Assembly (NCBI RefSeq): GCF_003369795.1
Contig: NZ_CP026730.1
Coordinates: 5,695,001 to 5,759,000 of the forward strand
Origin: Streptomyces sp. CB09001
Lineage (GTDB): Bacteria; Actinomycetota; Actinomycetes; Streptomycetales; Streptomycetaceae
Direction: 5' to 3'
DNA length: 64,000 bases
Below the pieces are notes generated by a model. The model searched no databases and was not told where the DNA came from. It was given only the letters and a program-made list of their open reading frames with translations. Below are positions 1-8,750 of this stretch, piece after piece. The position numbers were made by a program, and so were the translations under genes. The stretch's first letter is position 1; each line of letters starts with the position of its first letter.

Positions 1-811
1 GAGAAGCTGCTCTGTGTGGCGCGTTTGGCCGCCAGGGCGTCGGACGGGCGGCTGACCTGGACCTGTCCGGGCTGCTCCGGGAACACGGTGGCGGGGAGTA
101 CGCACCGTACGTCTTCCAGATGAGCGTCCCGTGCCTTGACGAAGATGGCCGTGGGGTTTCTCTCGAAGCGCAGTGTCCTCTTGGCGGCGGGCCATCCCGT
201 CAGTACGGCGTTGTCGAGATCGTCGGAAAGCGGTACGGAGTGGAGGATGCCGATCACGGTGAACCACGACTTGTTGATCTGTATCTGTGGAGCCGGGTCG
301 TTCTCGGGGATTTCCCCGATGCCGAGTTGGCGGGCGGCCCGGTAGCCCAGGACGACCGTGGGAACTGCTCGTCGGCGGCGCTGAAGAACCTGCCCGAGAA
401 GATTTCTCCTCCCACCACGCTCCGCACGTCGCGTCGGGTCGCGAGGACACTGAGTCCGGTACCGGAGAGGTCGTCGTCACCGATGACGTCGGAACGCCGG
501 ACCGCGGCATGGGTGTTGGCCACGGCGCTCGCCTCGGTGACCGGTTTGATGCGGCGCACCATGTTGATCGATTCCTCGGGCAGTTCGACCTGCACGGCCT
601 GTCCCGAAAACGGCGGCACTCGCGGCATGGTGGACCCGAGCGCCGTCATCTCGTCCATCAGCGCCCGCTGGCTGGAGGCCGGGATCCCGGTCACCACCAT
701 CATCGTGGCGACGCCGATCGAGATACCGAGTGCCGACAGCGCGGCGCGCAGCTTGCGGGTGCGCAGGCCGAGTAGCCCCAGGACCAGCACATCGAGAGGG
801 GCGAGACGCAC
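1..811 (-). pseudogene. Frameshifted MacB/FtsX-type ABC permease remnant, 3' end outside window
   Basis: The reading frame from GTG 811 gives an FtsX-type N-terminus (RAALSALGISIG, then VVTGIPASS) that aligns closely with the intact permease at 24552-25847. Near 357-362 one C appears to be missing (TTCCCACGG where the paralogue pattern needs TTCCCCACGG). The similarity then continues in another frame with VVLGYRAARQLGI, SWFTVIGIL and VSRPSDALAAKRA down to base 1. The paralogue has a longer cytosolic lead before VRLAP, which is absent here, so the 5' end is probably also lost at the junction near 815-840. It would be the membrane part of a MacB-like exporter. It is called broken because of the frameshift, unless that is a base-calling error. 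Confidence 0.75.
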
Positions 812-836
812 CGGTCCGATCCTGCCTTCGGCGTGA

Positions 837-989
837 TCCGTGTTCGGCGGCGTGACGGCGCACCTGGCCGGCGAGGGCCGGTGTCACGGAAGGGCTGGCC
901 GCGATCAGCCGGTGGATTTCCGGGAGCAGTTCGATGACGAAGTCGTTGGGAGCCACGACGCGTCGCCGGCCGACGATCAGGCTGCTGTC
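837..989 (-). pseudogene. Fragment of DUF3662 (FhaA N-terminal type) protein
   Basis: The minus-strand frame carries about 50 residues, including VGRRRVVAPNDFVIELLPEI and later LAGQVRRHAAEHG. This resembles the N-terminal DUF3662 region of actinobacterial FHA-domain proteins (the RxxVPNDFxVEL core followed by a helix ending in RxHAxE). The resemblance stops abruptly at about 837, where the permease remnant begins, and there is no FHA domain. This looks like a deletion scar joining two unrelated gene pieces. The family assignment is from memory of the motif. Confidence 0.5.
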
Positions 990-1102
990 AGAGCGCAGGT
1001 GATCCTGTGCTGTCCGCGGGGCTGTCCTCCGTCTGGCCGAGGGTCCGTGTCTTCTGGGCGACATCCCCTTGGCGTGGACGGTAGCCGCCGAAGGGAGGCG
1101 CC

Positions 1103-1258
1103 ATGTCGGACGATCCGACGGGCCCGTTGGGTACGGCAATGCGGGAGGTCACGTTTCCGGACCAGTCTCGCGGGATCATCTTGGTACGGGCGGGAACACC
1201 GCAGGACGAGGCCGAGGCGATGGCCGCCCGTGTGTGGGCCGAGATGCCGCAAGGCTGA
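1103..1258 (+). CDS. Small hypothetical protein, 51 aa
   Basis: The ATG at 1103 follows a strong Shine-Dalgarno (AAGGGAGG, 1091-1098) at good spacing, and the ORF ends at TGA 1256-1258. The product begins MSDDPTGPLGTAMREV and continues with VTFPDQSRGIILVRAG, then an acidic/alanine helix ending AARVWAEMPQG. I do not recognise a family. The good ribosome site and the strand-to-helix pattern are the only support. It lies antisense and upstream of the DUF3662 fragment. Confidence 0.45.
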   Translation: MSDDPTGPLGTAMREVTFPDQSRGIILVRAGTPQDEAEAMAARVWAEMPQG

Positions 1259-2239
1259 CCTGCACGAACGCAGACAACTCATACCATCCTCACACGCATT
1301 TTCCTGAGCCGTCGGCCATGGAACGGAACCAGCCGTACGAACCCCGCACCGGTGCATGGCGCCACCTGTACGTGTCAATCGCCTGGGACGGAGGCGCCGT
1401 GGCGGTCTCTGCGACGAGTCCGGGGCTACGCAGGGCGAGGAGCCAGCTGGCCTCTGAGAAAAGTGGCTCTGACCTGGTCTTTCCGTGGCTCGCTCAGGCC
1501 GACATCGTTCCGATGACGTCGCACGTGGAGTGCGTGGCGATTCTGGAGCCTGCGGACAGGGGTGCCTGACCTGCGGGTTTGTGGCGGGGGGCGGGCGTTC
1601 GACCTGTTTCCGTCCGCTCAGCGGGTCGAGCGGACGGATCGATCCTCGCAGGCTGCCTGACCTGCGCATTCATGAGGGAGACGCCCGCATCGGCGGCGTC
1701 TTCCGGGTCGCGTTGGGAGCTTCTTGACGCTCGGATGCCGTTTGCCTCGGGGCCCTGGGCCAGTCGCATTGCTCTGGTCACTGGGGCGATCCCGGGGCGA
1801 TTTCGGTACCTCGGACCATGCTGGGCAGGTTCAGTTCCCAGATCCTTCGATGTGCTTCGGGTTGGGAAGCCGGTGGGGACGGTGATGGCGGCGCAGACGT
1901 CCCCCGGGGACTCAGAGGGTGTCGTCGGCCTTTGCCCGAAGTGGTTGCCGAAGTCCTCTCGGAACCGCTCCCGGGGCTGTCGCACCGCGGTGAGGGACGT
2001 ACGGCGAAACCGGCCGAGCGGCCTTCGGCGGCGCGGTGGCGGTCGGTGACAGACGGGGTTTCGGTCGTGTCCACACGACGTCGATCAGGCCGGCGCCCGG
2101 GACCGCCGACTGTGTCGGACCCAGGCGCCTGCTTGCGGATCGATGGTCGAGCGGGTGCGCCCTGCCGGACAGGGTGAGGGCATGGCGCCCCTGCTACCCG
2201 ACCACCGTGTGTGTCACCGTGCCGCAGGTGGCGACGACC
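1259..2239. other. About 1 kb without a supported gene; contains repeat copy A
   Basis: All six frames have arginine/proline/glycine-rich shadow ORFs with no family resemblance. The only structure I can support is the dispersed repeat at 1471-1580. The string GCCTGACCTGCG occurs twice, at the end of that repeat and again near 1655. The stretch looks like decayed accessory DNA between the permease remnant and the glycoside hydrolase. Confidence 0.5.
1471..1580 (+). repeat. Dispersed repeat, copy A
   Basis: Starts GACCTGGTCTTTCC and ends TGACCTGCGGGTTT. It aligns with copies at 15482-15592 and 26080-26200. From ATG 1513 to TGA 1567-1569 it reads MTSHVECVAILEPADRGA. In the first 42 nt of that frame all five differences from copy B are at third codon positions. 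Confidence 0.7.
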
Positions 2240-5200
2240 TCATCGCACCTTCCGCGCGTACGGGGCGACGGTGATCCGGTCGATCAGCGGCGCGTAGCGG
2301 GAGCGAAGCAGTACGCCGGGGAAGGTGTCCGAGGCGTAGGTGGTGCCGTCGAAGTTCGGCAGCTCCTCGGAGCTGAAGGAGACCGTGTTCTGTCCCTTCT
2401 TGAGGTGGACCGGGATGGTCAGCTCCCAGAAATTATTGCGGTGGAAGCTGTGCGGAAAGCCGACGCGGCGCATCTCGTCGCCCTTGACGGTGATGTCGGC
2501 GTGGCGGGCGAGCGGGTCCGGGTTGTAGTGGGTGGCTTCGGACTGTTCGGGGTTGGAGTAGCGGACGCGCAGCGCGTACAGGCCGGCCCGGTCGGCGCCG
2601 ACGGTGAACGTCGCGGTGTTGCCGTTGCCGGGTTCACCGCCGATTCCGGTGACGGCCGTGTTGTCGGTGGCCAGGGAGAGCGGGGCGAGCGTGGCCGAGC
2701 CCGCGAGTTCGGCGTCGCCCGCCTCGTACGTACGCGTCGGAAGCGCGCCCTGGGTGGGCGTGACCGTGAGCCGGTCCACGAGCGTGCTGGACGAACCTCC
2801 GGTTACAGTCACCTTGTTGACGCCTCCCGAAAGGGAGACCGCCACGCTGTTCCTGCCTTGGGACAGGCGCAGGACATCGTGTCCGTTGACGGTGAGCCGG
2901 GCGTTCGCGCTGCGGAGGGTGTCGACCTCGAGGGTGGCCTCGCGGTCGGCGGGTGAGTGGACCCAGAACGTGGCGGTCTGCCCCTTCCCGAGCCGGACCG
3001 CGCCGGAGCCGGTGGCGGGGGTCCCGGCCTGCTCCGGCAGCTCGTAGACGGGCCGCGCCCCGCGGGCCGGCCAGGCCAGCTCGCCCTCGTACACCTGGGC
3101 GGTGGCCGAAGCCCCCGGGAGGGAGAGGAGGAGGCGGTCGACGATGGCATCGCCCTGGGTGGCGCGCTTGCCGTCGGCGCTCTTCGCGGCGAGCGTCAGG
3201 GTGTGCTTGCCCTTGGTGAGCTTCACCTTGGTGTCGGCGTGGTCCCACACCACCCACTTGTAGCCGAGCGGAAGGTGCAGCTCCTGCTCGCTGGCCGCCT
3301 TGCCGTCGACGCGCAGGAAGACGTTGGTGGGGCCCTGTTCCTTCACCTTGTCGAAGGTGTTGAGGGAGTTGGCGAAGACACTCAGGTCGTACGTGCCGTC
3401 CTCGGGCACGTCCACCGTGAAGTCGAGCGTGAGGTCCGAGCCGGTGCGCAGGCCCCCCACGTCGTAGCCGCCCGAGGTGTAGAACTTCGACACGTCTCGG
3501 GGCGAACCCTCCGGGCCGTTCTTCGAGTAACCGGACCCGGTGTGAGCGGCGTCCTCCGCCTCGTACGACGACTTCCAGCGCGTGGACGGTGACTGTGTGC
3601 CGGCGGCCTTCCCCGCCGGGCTGAGGATGATCTCGTACGCCGAGGACTCCTTCAGCTTCGGTAGTCCGCCGTCGCCGAAGCCGACGACGACCGTGCCGTC
3701 GTCACCGACCCGCACGTCCCGCTCCGCGAGCAGCTGCGGCCCAGGGGAGTCTCCCAGCTGGCCACTCCACTCGATCTCCCGCACCCAGGCGTGCACCCGG
3801 TCGCCGAAGATCTTCTCCGGTACGTTGTCGAAGGTGATGTGGCCCTTGCCGGTGGACCCGCCGAAGAGCAGCCGGGCCTGCTTCTTCTTCTCGTCGAGCG
3901 TGGCGACACCCTGCATGGTGTAGTTCTCGCCCGGGAACGGCGGGGTCACCTTCACCGTGTGTCCGCTCATCGAAGCGTACGAGTTGAGCAGCCACCACTG
4001 GCCGTTGCCGCGGCCCGACTGCACCGCGGAGTCGGAGAGATTGCCGTCGATGTTCCAGTACGCGATGTCGGCGTCGACCTGGGACTCCTCGATCGCGGAC
4101 ACCCACTGGATCATCTGGCCGGGCACGGAGGTGTGGTAGTTGAACGCGTACTCATTGATGTTGATGGGGAGTTGGGTGCCCTCTTTGGCGGTGCCCTTGA
4201 AGAGGTCCTTCTCCCATCCCCGGTACTTGGCGACGCTCTCGCGCACCGCCTCCGGGTGGCTCAGCTCGTGCCAGGTGATGACGTCGGGAAGAGTACCGGC
4301 GGCCTGGGCGTGCGTGAGGAAACCCTTCACCTGGTCGAAGAGGATGCTGGTGTTGGGGCCCGCGATGCGGGCCTCGGGCATCTTGCTCCTGATGAGCTGG
4401 TGGAAGTCGTCCCAGGCGGTGAAGTAGTCGTCCGGGTCGTTCAGCCAGCTGACCTTGTTGTAGCTCCACTCGCCGGTACCGAACATGTTGCCCTCGGGCT
4501 CGTTGAACGGCACGAAGACGACGTTGTCCTGGTACTCCTTCGGCAGCTTCAGGACCTGGTCGACCTGCTTGACGATCTTCTCCCGGTAGAGCTTGAGCTT
4601 CTGCTCGGGGGTATCGCCCGGCCACTGGTACGGGAAGCCGCGGTGGATGTCGGTCATGTAGATGTACACGTCACCGTCGGTGGCGTCGGCCAGCGGCTTG
4701 ACCACCTCCAGGGCGTCGGCGCCGGGGTGCTGCGGGCCGTCCTGCGCCTTCGTGGAGACCGTGCGCAGGCCCATGCCCTCCATGAGGTTGTTGGTGGGGA
4801 CGTCCGGTCCGTACACGCCGTAGAGGGTGCCGGAGGCGCCGCCGTGGAACGCGCCGGTGTCCGATCCGAGGTCGACGGTGAGCTGACCCTCGCGGACCAC
4901 GGTGACGGTCGCCCGCACCGTGCGCCCGGCTGCCGTTCCCGCCACAGTGAAGGTTCCCGGCCGGGCGTACTTGTCGGCCGGTACGTCGTTCCAGGTGACC
5001 GGTGTGTCGCGGTCGTAGCCGTCGGAGAAGGAGGAGCGGACGGCGGCGGGGAGGGATGGAGCGGTCCCGGACGTCGTACGGACCTCGAAGGACGTCTTCG
5101 AGAGCTCCTTGAGGGTGGGCAGAGTTCCGACCGTACCGGCCACCTGCTCGGCACTGAGCGCCGCGTGCCACACGGTGAAGTCGTCGATGGCCCCCTTGAA

Positions 5201-5902
5201 CAGGGGGTCCGGATAGAAGGACTTGCCGATGTAGCCGACTGTCGTGGCCGAAGTGCCCAGCAGGTCCTTGGCCTTGATGCTGGTCGCGGCGGAGGAGACC
5301 ACCACACCGTCGAGATAGGTGGTGACCCGGCCCGTGGTGGAGTCGAGGGTGACGGTGACCGTCCGCCACTCGTCCGCGGGCAGCATCGCGTACCCGCGGG
5401 TCTGCGCCTCCGCGCCTCCTCCGCCGGTGGTCACCGAGGTCTGCAGCAGGCCGCTGTTGTTGGACGGGGTGGCGAAGAGGTACTTGGTGTCGTTGCTACC
5501 CAGATCGAAGATCCGCTGCCAGGCCGACTTGTCGCCGCCCCACTTCACACGGGCGGACACCGTCAGGTCGTCTGCTTCACCGACCACTTCGCGAGGAAGG
5601 CGGACGTACGCACCGTCGGAGGTGGGCGCCCCGCCCGGCAGAGCCAGCGCCTTGCCTCCGCCGGTGCCGGTGACGGACTGCGCGGTGGATCCGTTGAGCA
5701 GGCTCGCGGTCAGACCGTGGCCGGAACTGTCGCTGATCTTTCCGGAGGCGAGGTCGTCCTGGTCGAAGGTGTAGTGAGCGGCGGGCCGGGGCGCGTCGGC
5801 CGCCTGCGCCGGCGCGGCGGGTGTGGCCAGCAGGCCCGCGCCGAGAGCCAGGGCCACGGCGGCCGAGCTTCGGCGCCGGGCGGATCTGTCAGCGGATGGC
5901 AT
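2240..5902 (-). CDS. Secreted multidomain glycoside hydrolase (LamG - Ig-like - clan GH-A-type barrel - CBM-like modules)
   Basis: 1220 aa from ATG 5902, chosen because GAGGA lies 8 nt upstream; a TTG at 5917 would add five residues. Residues 1-34 are a signal peptide ending APAQA. A LamG/concanavalin-like domain spans about 40-255 and an Ig-like Big_4 domain about 275-340. A catalytic domain follows to about 760. Its probable acid/base Glu468 is in FNEPEGN and its probable nucleophile Glu584 is in NINEYA, spaced as in clan GH-A retaining enzymes. The C-terminal third has carbohydrate-binding-like beta modules (one begins YEAEDAAHTGSGY). The exact GH family is uncertain; GH39 or a relative is possible. 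It is divergent from a LacI gene and a sugar importer, so it probably makes oligosaccharides for uptake. Confidence 0.8.
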   Translation of the reverse strand: MPSADRSARRRSSAAVALALGAGLLATPAAPAQAADAPRPAAHYTFDQDDLASGKISDSSGHGLTASLLNGSTAQSVTGTGGGKALALPGGAPTSDGAYVRLPREVVGEADDLTVSARVKWGGDKSAWQRIFDLGSNDTKYLFATPSNNSGLLQTSVTTGGGGAEAQTRGYAMLPADEWRTVTVTLDSTTGRVTTYLDGVVVSSAATSIKAKDLLGTSATTVGYIGKSFYPDPLFKGAIDDFTVWHAALSAEQVAGTVGTLPTLKELSKTSFEVRTTSGTAPSLPAAVRSSFSDGYDRDTPVTWNDVPADKYARPGTFTVAGTAAGRTVRATVTVVREGQLTVDLGSDTGAFHGGASGTLYGVYGPDVPTNNLMEGMGLRTVSTKAQDGPQHPGADALEVVKPLADATDGDVYIYMTDIHRGFPYQWPGDTPEQKLKLYREKIVKQVDQVLKLPKEYQDNVVFVPFNEPEGNMFGTGEWSYNKVSWLNDPDDYFTAWDDFHQLIRSKMPEARIAGPNTSILFDQVKGFLTHAQAAGTLPDVITWHELSHPEAVRESVAKYRGWEKDLFKGTAKEGTQLPININEYAFNYHTSVPGQMIQWVSAIEESQVDADIAYWNIDGNLSDSAVQSGRGNGQWWLLNSYASMSGHTVKVTPPFPGENYTMQGVATLDEKKKQARLLFGGSTGKGHITFDNVPEKIFGDRVHAWVREIEWSGQLGDSPGPQLLAERDVRVGDDGTVVVGFGDGGLPKLKESSAYEIILSPAGKAAGTQSPSTRWKSSYEAEDAAHTGSGYSKNGPEGSPRDVSKFYTSGGYDVGGLRTGSDLTLDFTVDVPEDGTYDLSVFANSLNTFDKVKEQGPTNVFLRVDGKAASEQELHLPLGYKWVVWDHADTKVKLTKGKHTLTLAAKSADGKRATQGDAIVDRLLLSLPGASATAQVYEGELAWPARGARPVYELPEQAGTPATGSGAVRLGKGQTATFWVHSPADREATLEVDTLRSANARLTVNGHDVLRLSQGRNSVAVSLSGGVNKVTVTGGSSSTLVDRLTVTPTQGALPTRTYEAGDAELAGSATLAPLSLATDNTAVTGIGGEPGNGNTATFTVGADRAGLYALRVRYSNPEQSEATHYNPDPLARHADITVKGDEMRRVGFPHSFHRNNFWELTIPVHLKKGQNTVSFSSEELPNFDGTTYASDTFPGVLLRSRYAPLIDRITVAPYARKVR

Positions 5903-6012
5903 GGATTGCGTCCTCAATCCTTGAGTCAGGGGTTCCGGGATCTGGCCGGCCCTCCTCGGTCGGCGGCTCGTCCAAGTGCCGTTCCGTGCGGAGAGCCTGG
6001 GGAGGAGTACGC

Positions 6013-6024
6013 CGAACCCGTTCG
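6013..6024. promoter_or_regulatory. Candidate LacI-family operator O1
   Basis: CGAACCCGTTCG has the same CGAAC and GTTCG arms and the same 2-nt centre spacing as the two perfect sites at 6153 and 6296. It is about 110 bp upstream of the glycoside hydrolase start, so it would serve the leftward gene. Confidence 0.55.
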
Positions 6025-6152
6025 GTCAGCTGCGCTCCAAGGAGCGGAAAGGCAGTTCCAGGCTCCGGGTTCCGGGTTCGGATTCCGGAGTGGAGGCGGA
6101 TCGGGCCCAGGGGGCTTCTTGCCCCGTCGGTTCGGCGGAGGGATCGCTTCAT

Positions 6153-6164
6153 CGAACCGGTTCG
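6153..6164. promoter_or_regulatory. Candidate LacI-family operator O2
   Basis: CGAACCGGTTCG is a perfect 12-bp palindrome with a central CG, typical of LacI-family sites. It lies mid-way in the divergent intergenic region between the glycoside hydrolase and the LacI gene. Confidence 0.7.
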
Positions 6165-6257
6165 GCGAAGCTAGCACCGGGTAATGCGGCCAGCAATCCC
6201 CCGGCGGAAAGAAGTTTCCTTCTCACTGACGGGCTTTGGTGAAGTGTGTTCCGAGTA

Positions 6258-6286
6258 TTGACAGCCGCTCCGGCGATTCCTACCTT
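6258..6286 (+). promoter_or_regulatory. Promoter of the LacI/ABC importer operon
   Basis: TTGACA (6258-6263), a 17-bp spacer and TACCTT (6281-6286) form a good sigma-70-type promoter. Operator O3 begins 10 bp downstream of the -10 box, over the expected start site, which fits repression. Confidence 0.6.
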
Positions 6287-6295
6287 CACTCCATG

Positions 6296-6307
6296 CGAAC
6301 CGGTTCG
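6296..6307. promoter_or_regulatory. Candidate LacI-family operator O3
   Basis: CGAACCGGTTCG is identical to O2. It lies between the -10 box and the ribosome site of the LacI gene, so the regulator probably represses its own operon. A degenerate half-site (CGAACCGGTCC) occurs near 7397, before the binding-protein gene. Confidence 0.7.
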
Positions 6308-6321
6308 ACGAAGGAGTCGCC

Positions 6322-7365
6322 GTGAACATCGGTGAGATCGCCCGCCGGGCCGGTGTCTCGCGGAGCACCGTGTCCTACGCGCTGAGCGGCAAGCGCCCGG
6401 TCTCGGAGGGCACCCGAAGGAGGATCCAGCAGGTCGTGGACGAGCTGGGCTACCAACCCAGCGCCAGCGCCCGCGCCCTGGCCAACGGGCGGACCAGCAC
6501 GCTCGGGCTGGTCTTCCCGCCGGCCGGGAACCACTACACGGGCATGCAACTGGACTTCATCGGCAGTGTGGTGGAGGCCGCTGCGGCCTACGACTACGAC
6601 GTACTGCTGTCCCCCAGTGGCGTGGACAGCGACCGCTCCTTCCAGCGGTTGCTGGGGGAGCGGCGGGTCGACGGCGCGATCCTGATGGAAATCCGTCTCG
6701 AGGACGACCGGGTGGACCATCTGGCCGCTGTGGACTTTCCGTTCGTCGCCATCGGCCGTACCGCGCGGCCCGAGGGCAGCTGGTGGGCCGGGCTCGACCA
6801 CACCGCGCTGGTGGAGGCGTGCGTGCACCATCTGGCGGATCTCGGGCACCGCCGAGTCGCCTTCGTCAACCGTCCCGAGCAACTGCTGCGCAGCGGGTAC
6901 GAGTCCGCGCACCGCGGTCTGGACGGCTTCACGAAGGCCGCGGCCGAACGCGGGCTGACGGTCCGGACGTACTGCTGTGGGGACGACCCCGCTTCGGGCC
7001 AGACGTGTCTGGAACGGATCCTGCACGACGATCCGGCCACCACGGCCCTGGTCACCCTGAACGAGGCCGCGCTCGGCGGTCTCTACCGAGGGCTGGTCGA
7101 GGCCGGCCGCCATGTGCCGCGTGATTTCTCCGTCACCGGCGTCGTGGCCAGCCGCTGGGCGCAGACCGTGACCCCGCAGCTCACCGCTGCGGACGTACCG
7201 GCGGCGGAGTTGGGCCGTCTGGCCGTCGACCTCCTGGTCGAGCGGCTCGACAACCCCGGCGCACCGCCCCGGCACCACCTCCTCGTACCACCGGTGTCCC
7301 TGCGGGCCAGCACCGGGCCGGTCGGCGCCACACCCCCGGCGGACACCGGGCCCCGTACGCCCTGA
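6322..7365 (+). CDS. LacI-family transcriptional regulator
   Basis: 347 aa from GTG 6322, preceded by GAAGGAG. The N-terminal helix-turn-helix reads IGEIARRAGVSRSTVSYALS, followed by the hinge-helix region (QPSASARALANGR). The rest is a periplasmic-binding-protein-like sensor domain ending near residue 330. It is first in an operon with a sugar ABC importer and an intracellular glycosidase. Palindromes on both sides of its promoter suggest it represses itself and the divergent secreted hydrolase until a sugar from that hydrolase binds. The inducer cannot be read from the sequence. Confidence 0.9.
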   Translation: MNIGEIARRAGVSRSTVSYALSGKRPVSEGTRRRIQQVVDELGYQPSASARALANGRTSTLGLVFPPAGNHYTGMQLDFIGSVVEAAAAYDYDVLLSPSGVDSDRSFQRLLGERRVDGAILMEIRLEDDRVDHLAAVDFPFVAIGRTARPEGSWWAGLDHTALVEACVHHLADLGHRRVAFVNRPEQLLRSGYESAHRGLDGFTKAAAERGLTVRTYCCGDDPASGQTCLERILHDDPATTALVTLNEAALGGLYRGLVEAGRHVPRDFSVTGVVASRWAQTVTPQLTAADVPAAELGRLAVDLLVERLDNPGAPPRHHLLVPPVSLRASTGPVGATPPADTGPRTP

Positions 7366-7488
7366 TCACCCCCTACGCGTCAGACCACTGGACACCCGAA
7401 CCGGTCCCCCCGCGCCGTTCGGCATGCCCGCGCTCTCCACCTGCTCACCGCCCTCGGCACCCGCATGCTCAAGACAAAGGAACCCGCG

Positions 7489-8730
7489 ATGAACAGCTCC
7501 GCCAGAAAGCGCCGTCTGACCACCGCGGCTGCGACCGCCCTGGTCGTCGCCCTCAGCGCCACTGCCTGCGGCTCGGGAGGCACCGGGGCGAAGGGGGCCG
7601 ACGACGGCACGTACACCGTCTGGGACCCCTACCCGCAGTTCGCCAAAGGCTCGGCCTGGGACAAGCTCCTTGATTCCTGCGGCGCCGAGGCAGACGTGCA
7701 GATCAAGCGGACCGGCTTCGACACCAGCGACCTGGCGAACAAGGCACTCCTTGCCGCGCAGCAGGACAACTCCCCGGACGTCCTCATCGTCGACAACCCG
7801 GTGGTGTCGACCCTGGCCGAGGCCGGCGTCCTCACGACCACCGACGAGAACAAGCTCGACACCTCGGGCGTGGACCCCAACCTGCTCGAGGCCGGCCAGC
7901 TGAAAGGCAAGACCTACGGCACTCCGATCGGCGCCAACACTCTTGCCCTGTACTACAACAAGGAGGTTCTGAAGGAGGCCGGGGTGGACATCGCCTCGGT
8001 CAAGGACTGGCCGACCATGACGGCGGCGCTGGCGAAGGTCAAGAAGGCGGGCAAGAAGGGCATCACCTTCTCCGCGATCGGCACGGAGGAGGGCAGCTTC
8101 CAGTTCCTGCCGTGGTTCTGGGGCTCGGGCGCGGAACTGACCGACATCGACTCCTCCGCGGCCGTCTCCGCGCTGTCCCTGTGGACGGACTGGCTGGGCA
8201 AGGGCTACGCCCCCAACTCCGTACTCAACAACACCCAGACCACCAGCTGGCAGGAGTTCGCGACCGGCGACTACGCATTCGCCGAGAACGGGACCTGGCA
8301 GCTCGCCAACGCCAAGAAGGCGGGATTCGACTACGGCGTCCTGCCCATACCGGGCTCCGACGGCGGCAGCGCCGCGCCCCCGACCGGTGGAGAGTTCGTC
8401 ACCCTCCCGGTGCAGGGCGACGCCGGTCGCTACACCACCACGCAGAAGCTCACGGCCTGTCTGACCAGCACTCAGAACCTGTACGACACCGACACCACCC
8501 TCTCCTACGTCGCCCCCACCACCGAGGTGCAGGGAAAGCAGATGGCAGCCGACCCCGAGCTCAAGCCGTGGGTGGATGCGGTCAAGGCGGCCAAGGGTCG
8601 CACCAGCGATGATCTGGGCACCAAGTATCCGAAGATCTCGGAGCAGTTGTGGAAGGCCGTCCAGTCCGCCCTCAGTGGCTCGAAGTCTCCGAAGGACGCG
8701 CTTGCCGCCGCTCAGTCCGCTGCCAAGTAG
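7489..8730 (+). CDS. Sugar ABC transporter, extracellular solute-binding lipoprotein
   Basis: 413 aa from ATG 7489, preceded by AAAGGA; an in-frame ATG at 7465 lacks a ribosome site. The signal peptide ends in a lipobox (LSATACG), so the protein is anchored outside the membrane. The body is a family 1 (MalE-like) solute-binding protein, with PVVSTLAEAG, YGTPIGANTLALYYNK and a FAENGTWQL stretch. Two MalF/MalG-type permeases follow. No ATPase gene is present, so a shared MsiK-type ATPase elsewhere probably energises it, as is common in Streptomyces. Confidence 0.9.
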   Translation: MNSSARKRRLTTAAATALVVALSATACGSGGTGAKGADDGTYTVWDPYPQFAKGSAWDKLLDSCGAEADVQIKRTGFDTSDLANKALLAAQQDNSPDVLIVDNPVVSTLAEAGVLTTTDENKLDTSGVDPNLLEAGQLKGKTYGTPIGANTLALYYNKEVLKEAGVDIASVKDWPTMTAALAKVKKAGKKGITFSAIGTEEGSFQFLPWFWGSGAELTDIDSSAAVSALSLWTDWLGKGYAPNSVLNNTQTTSWQEFATGDYAFAENGTWQLANAKKAGFDYGVLPIPGSDGGSAAPPTGGEFVTLPVQGDAGRYTTTQKLTACLTSTQNLYDTDTTLSYVAPTTEVQGKQMAADPELKPWVDAVKAAKGRTSDDLGTKYPKISEQLWKAVQSALSGSKSPKDALAAAQSAAK

Positions 8731-8750
8731 CAGGACGTCAGGGACTGTCG

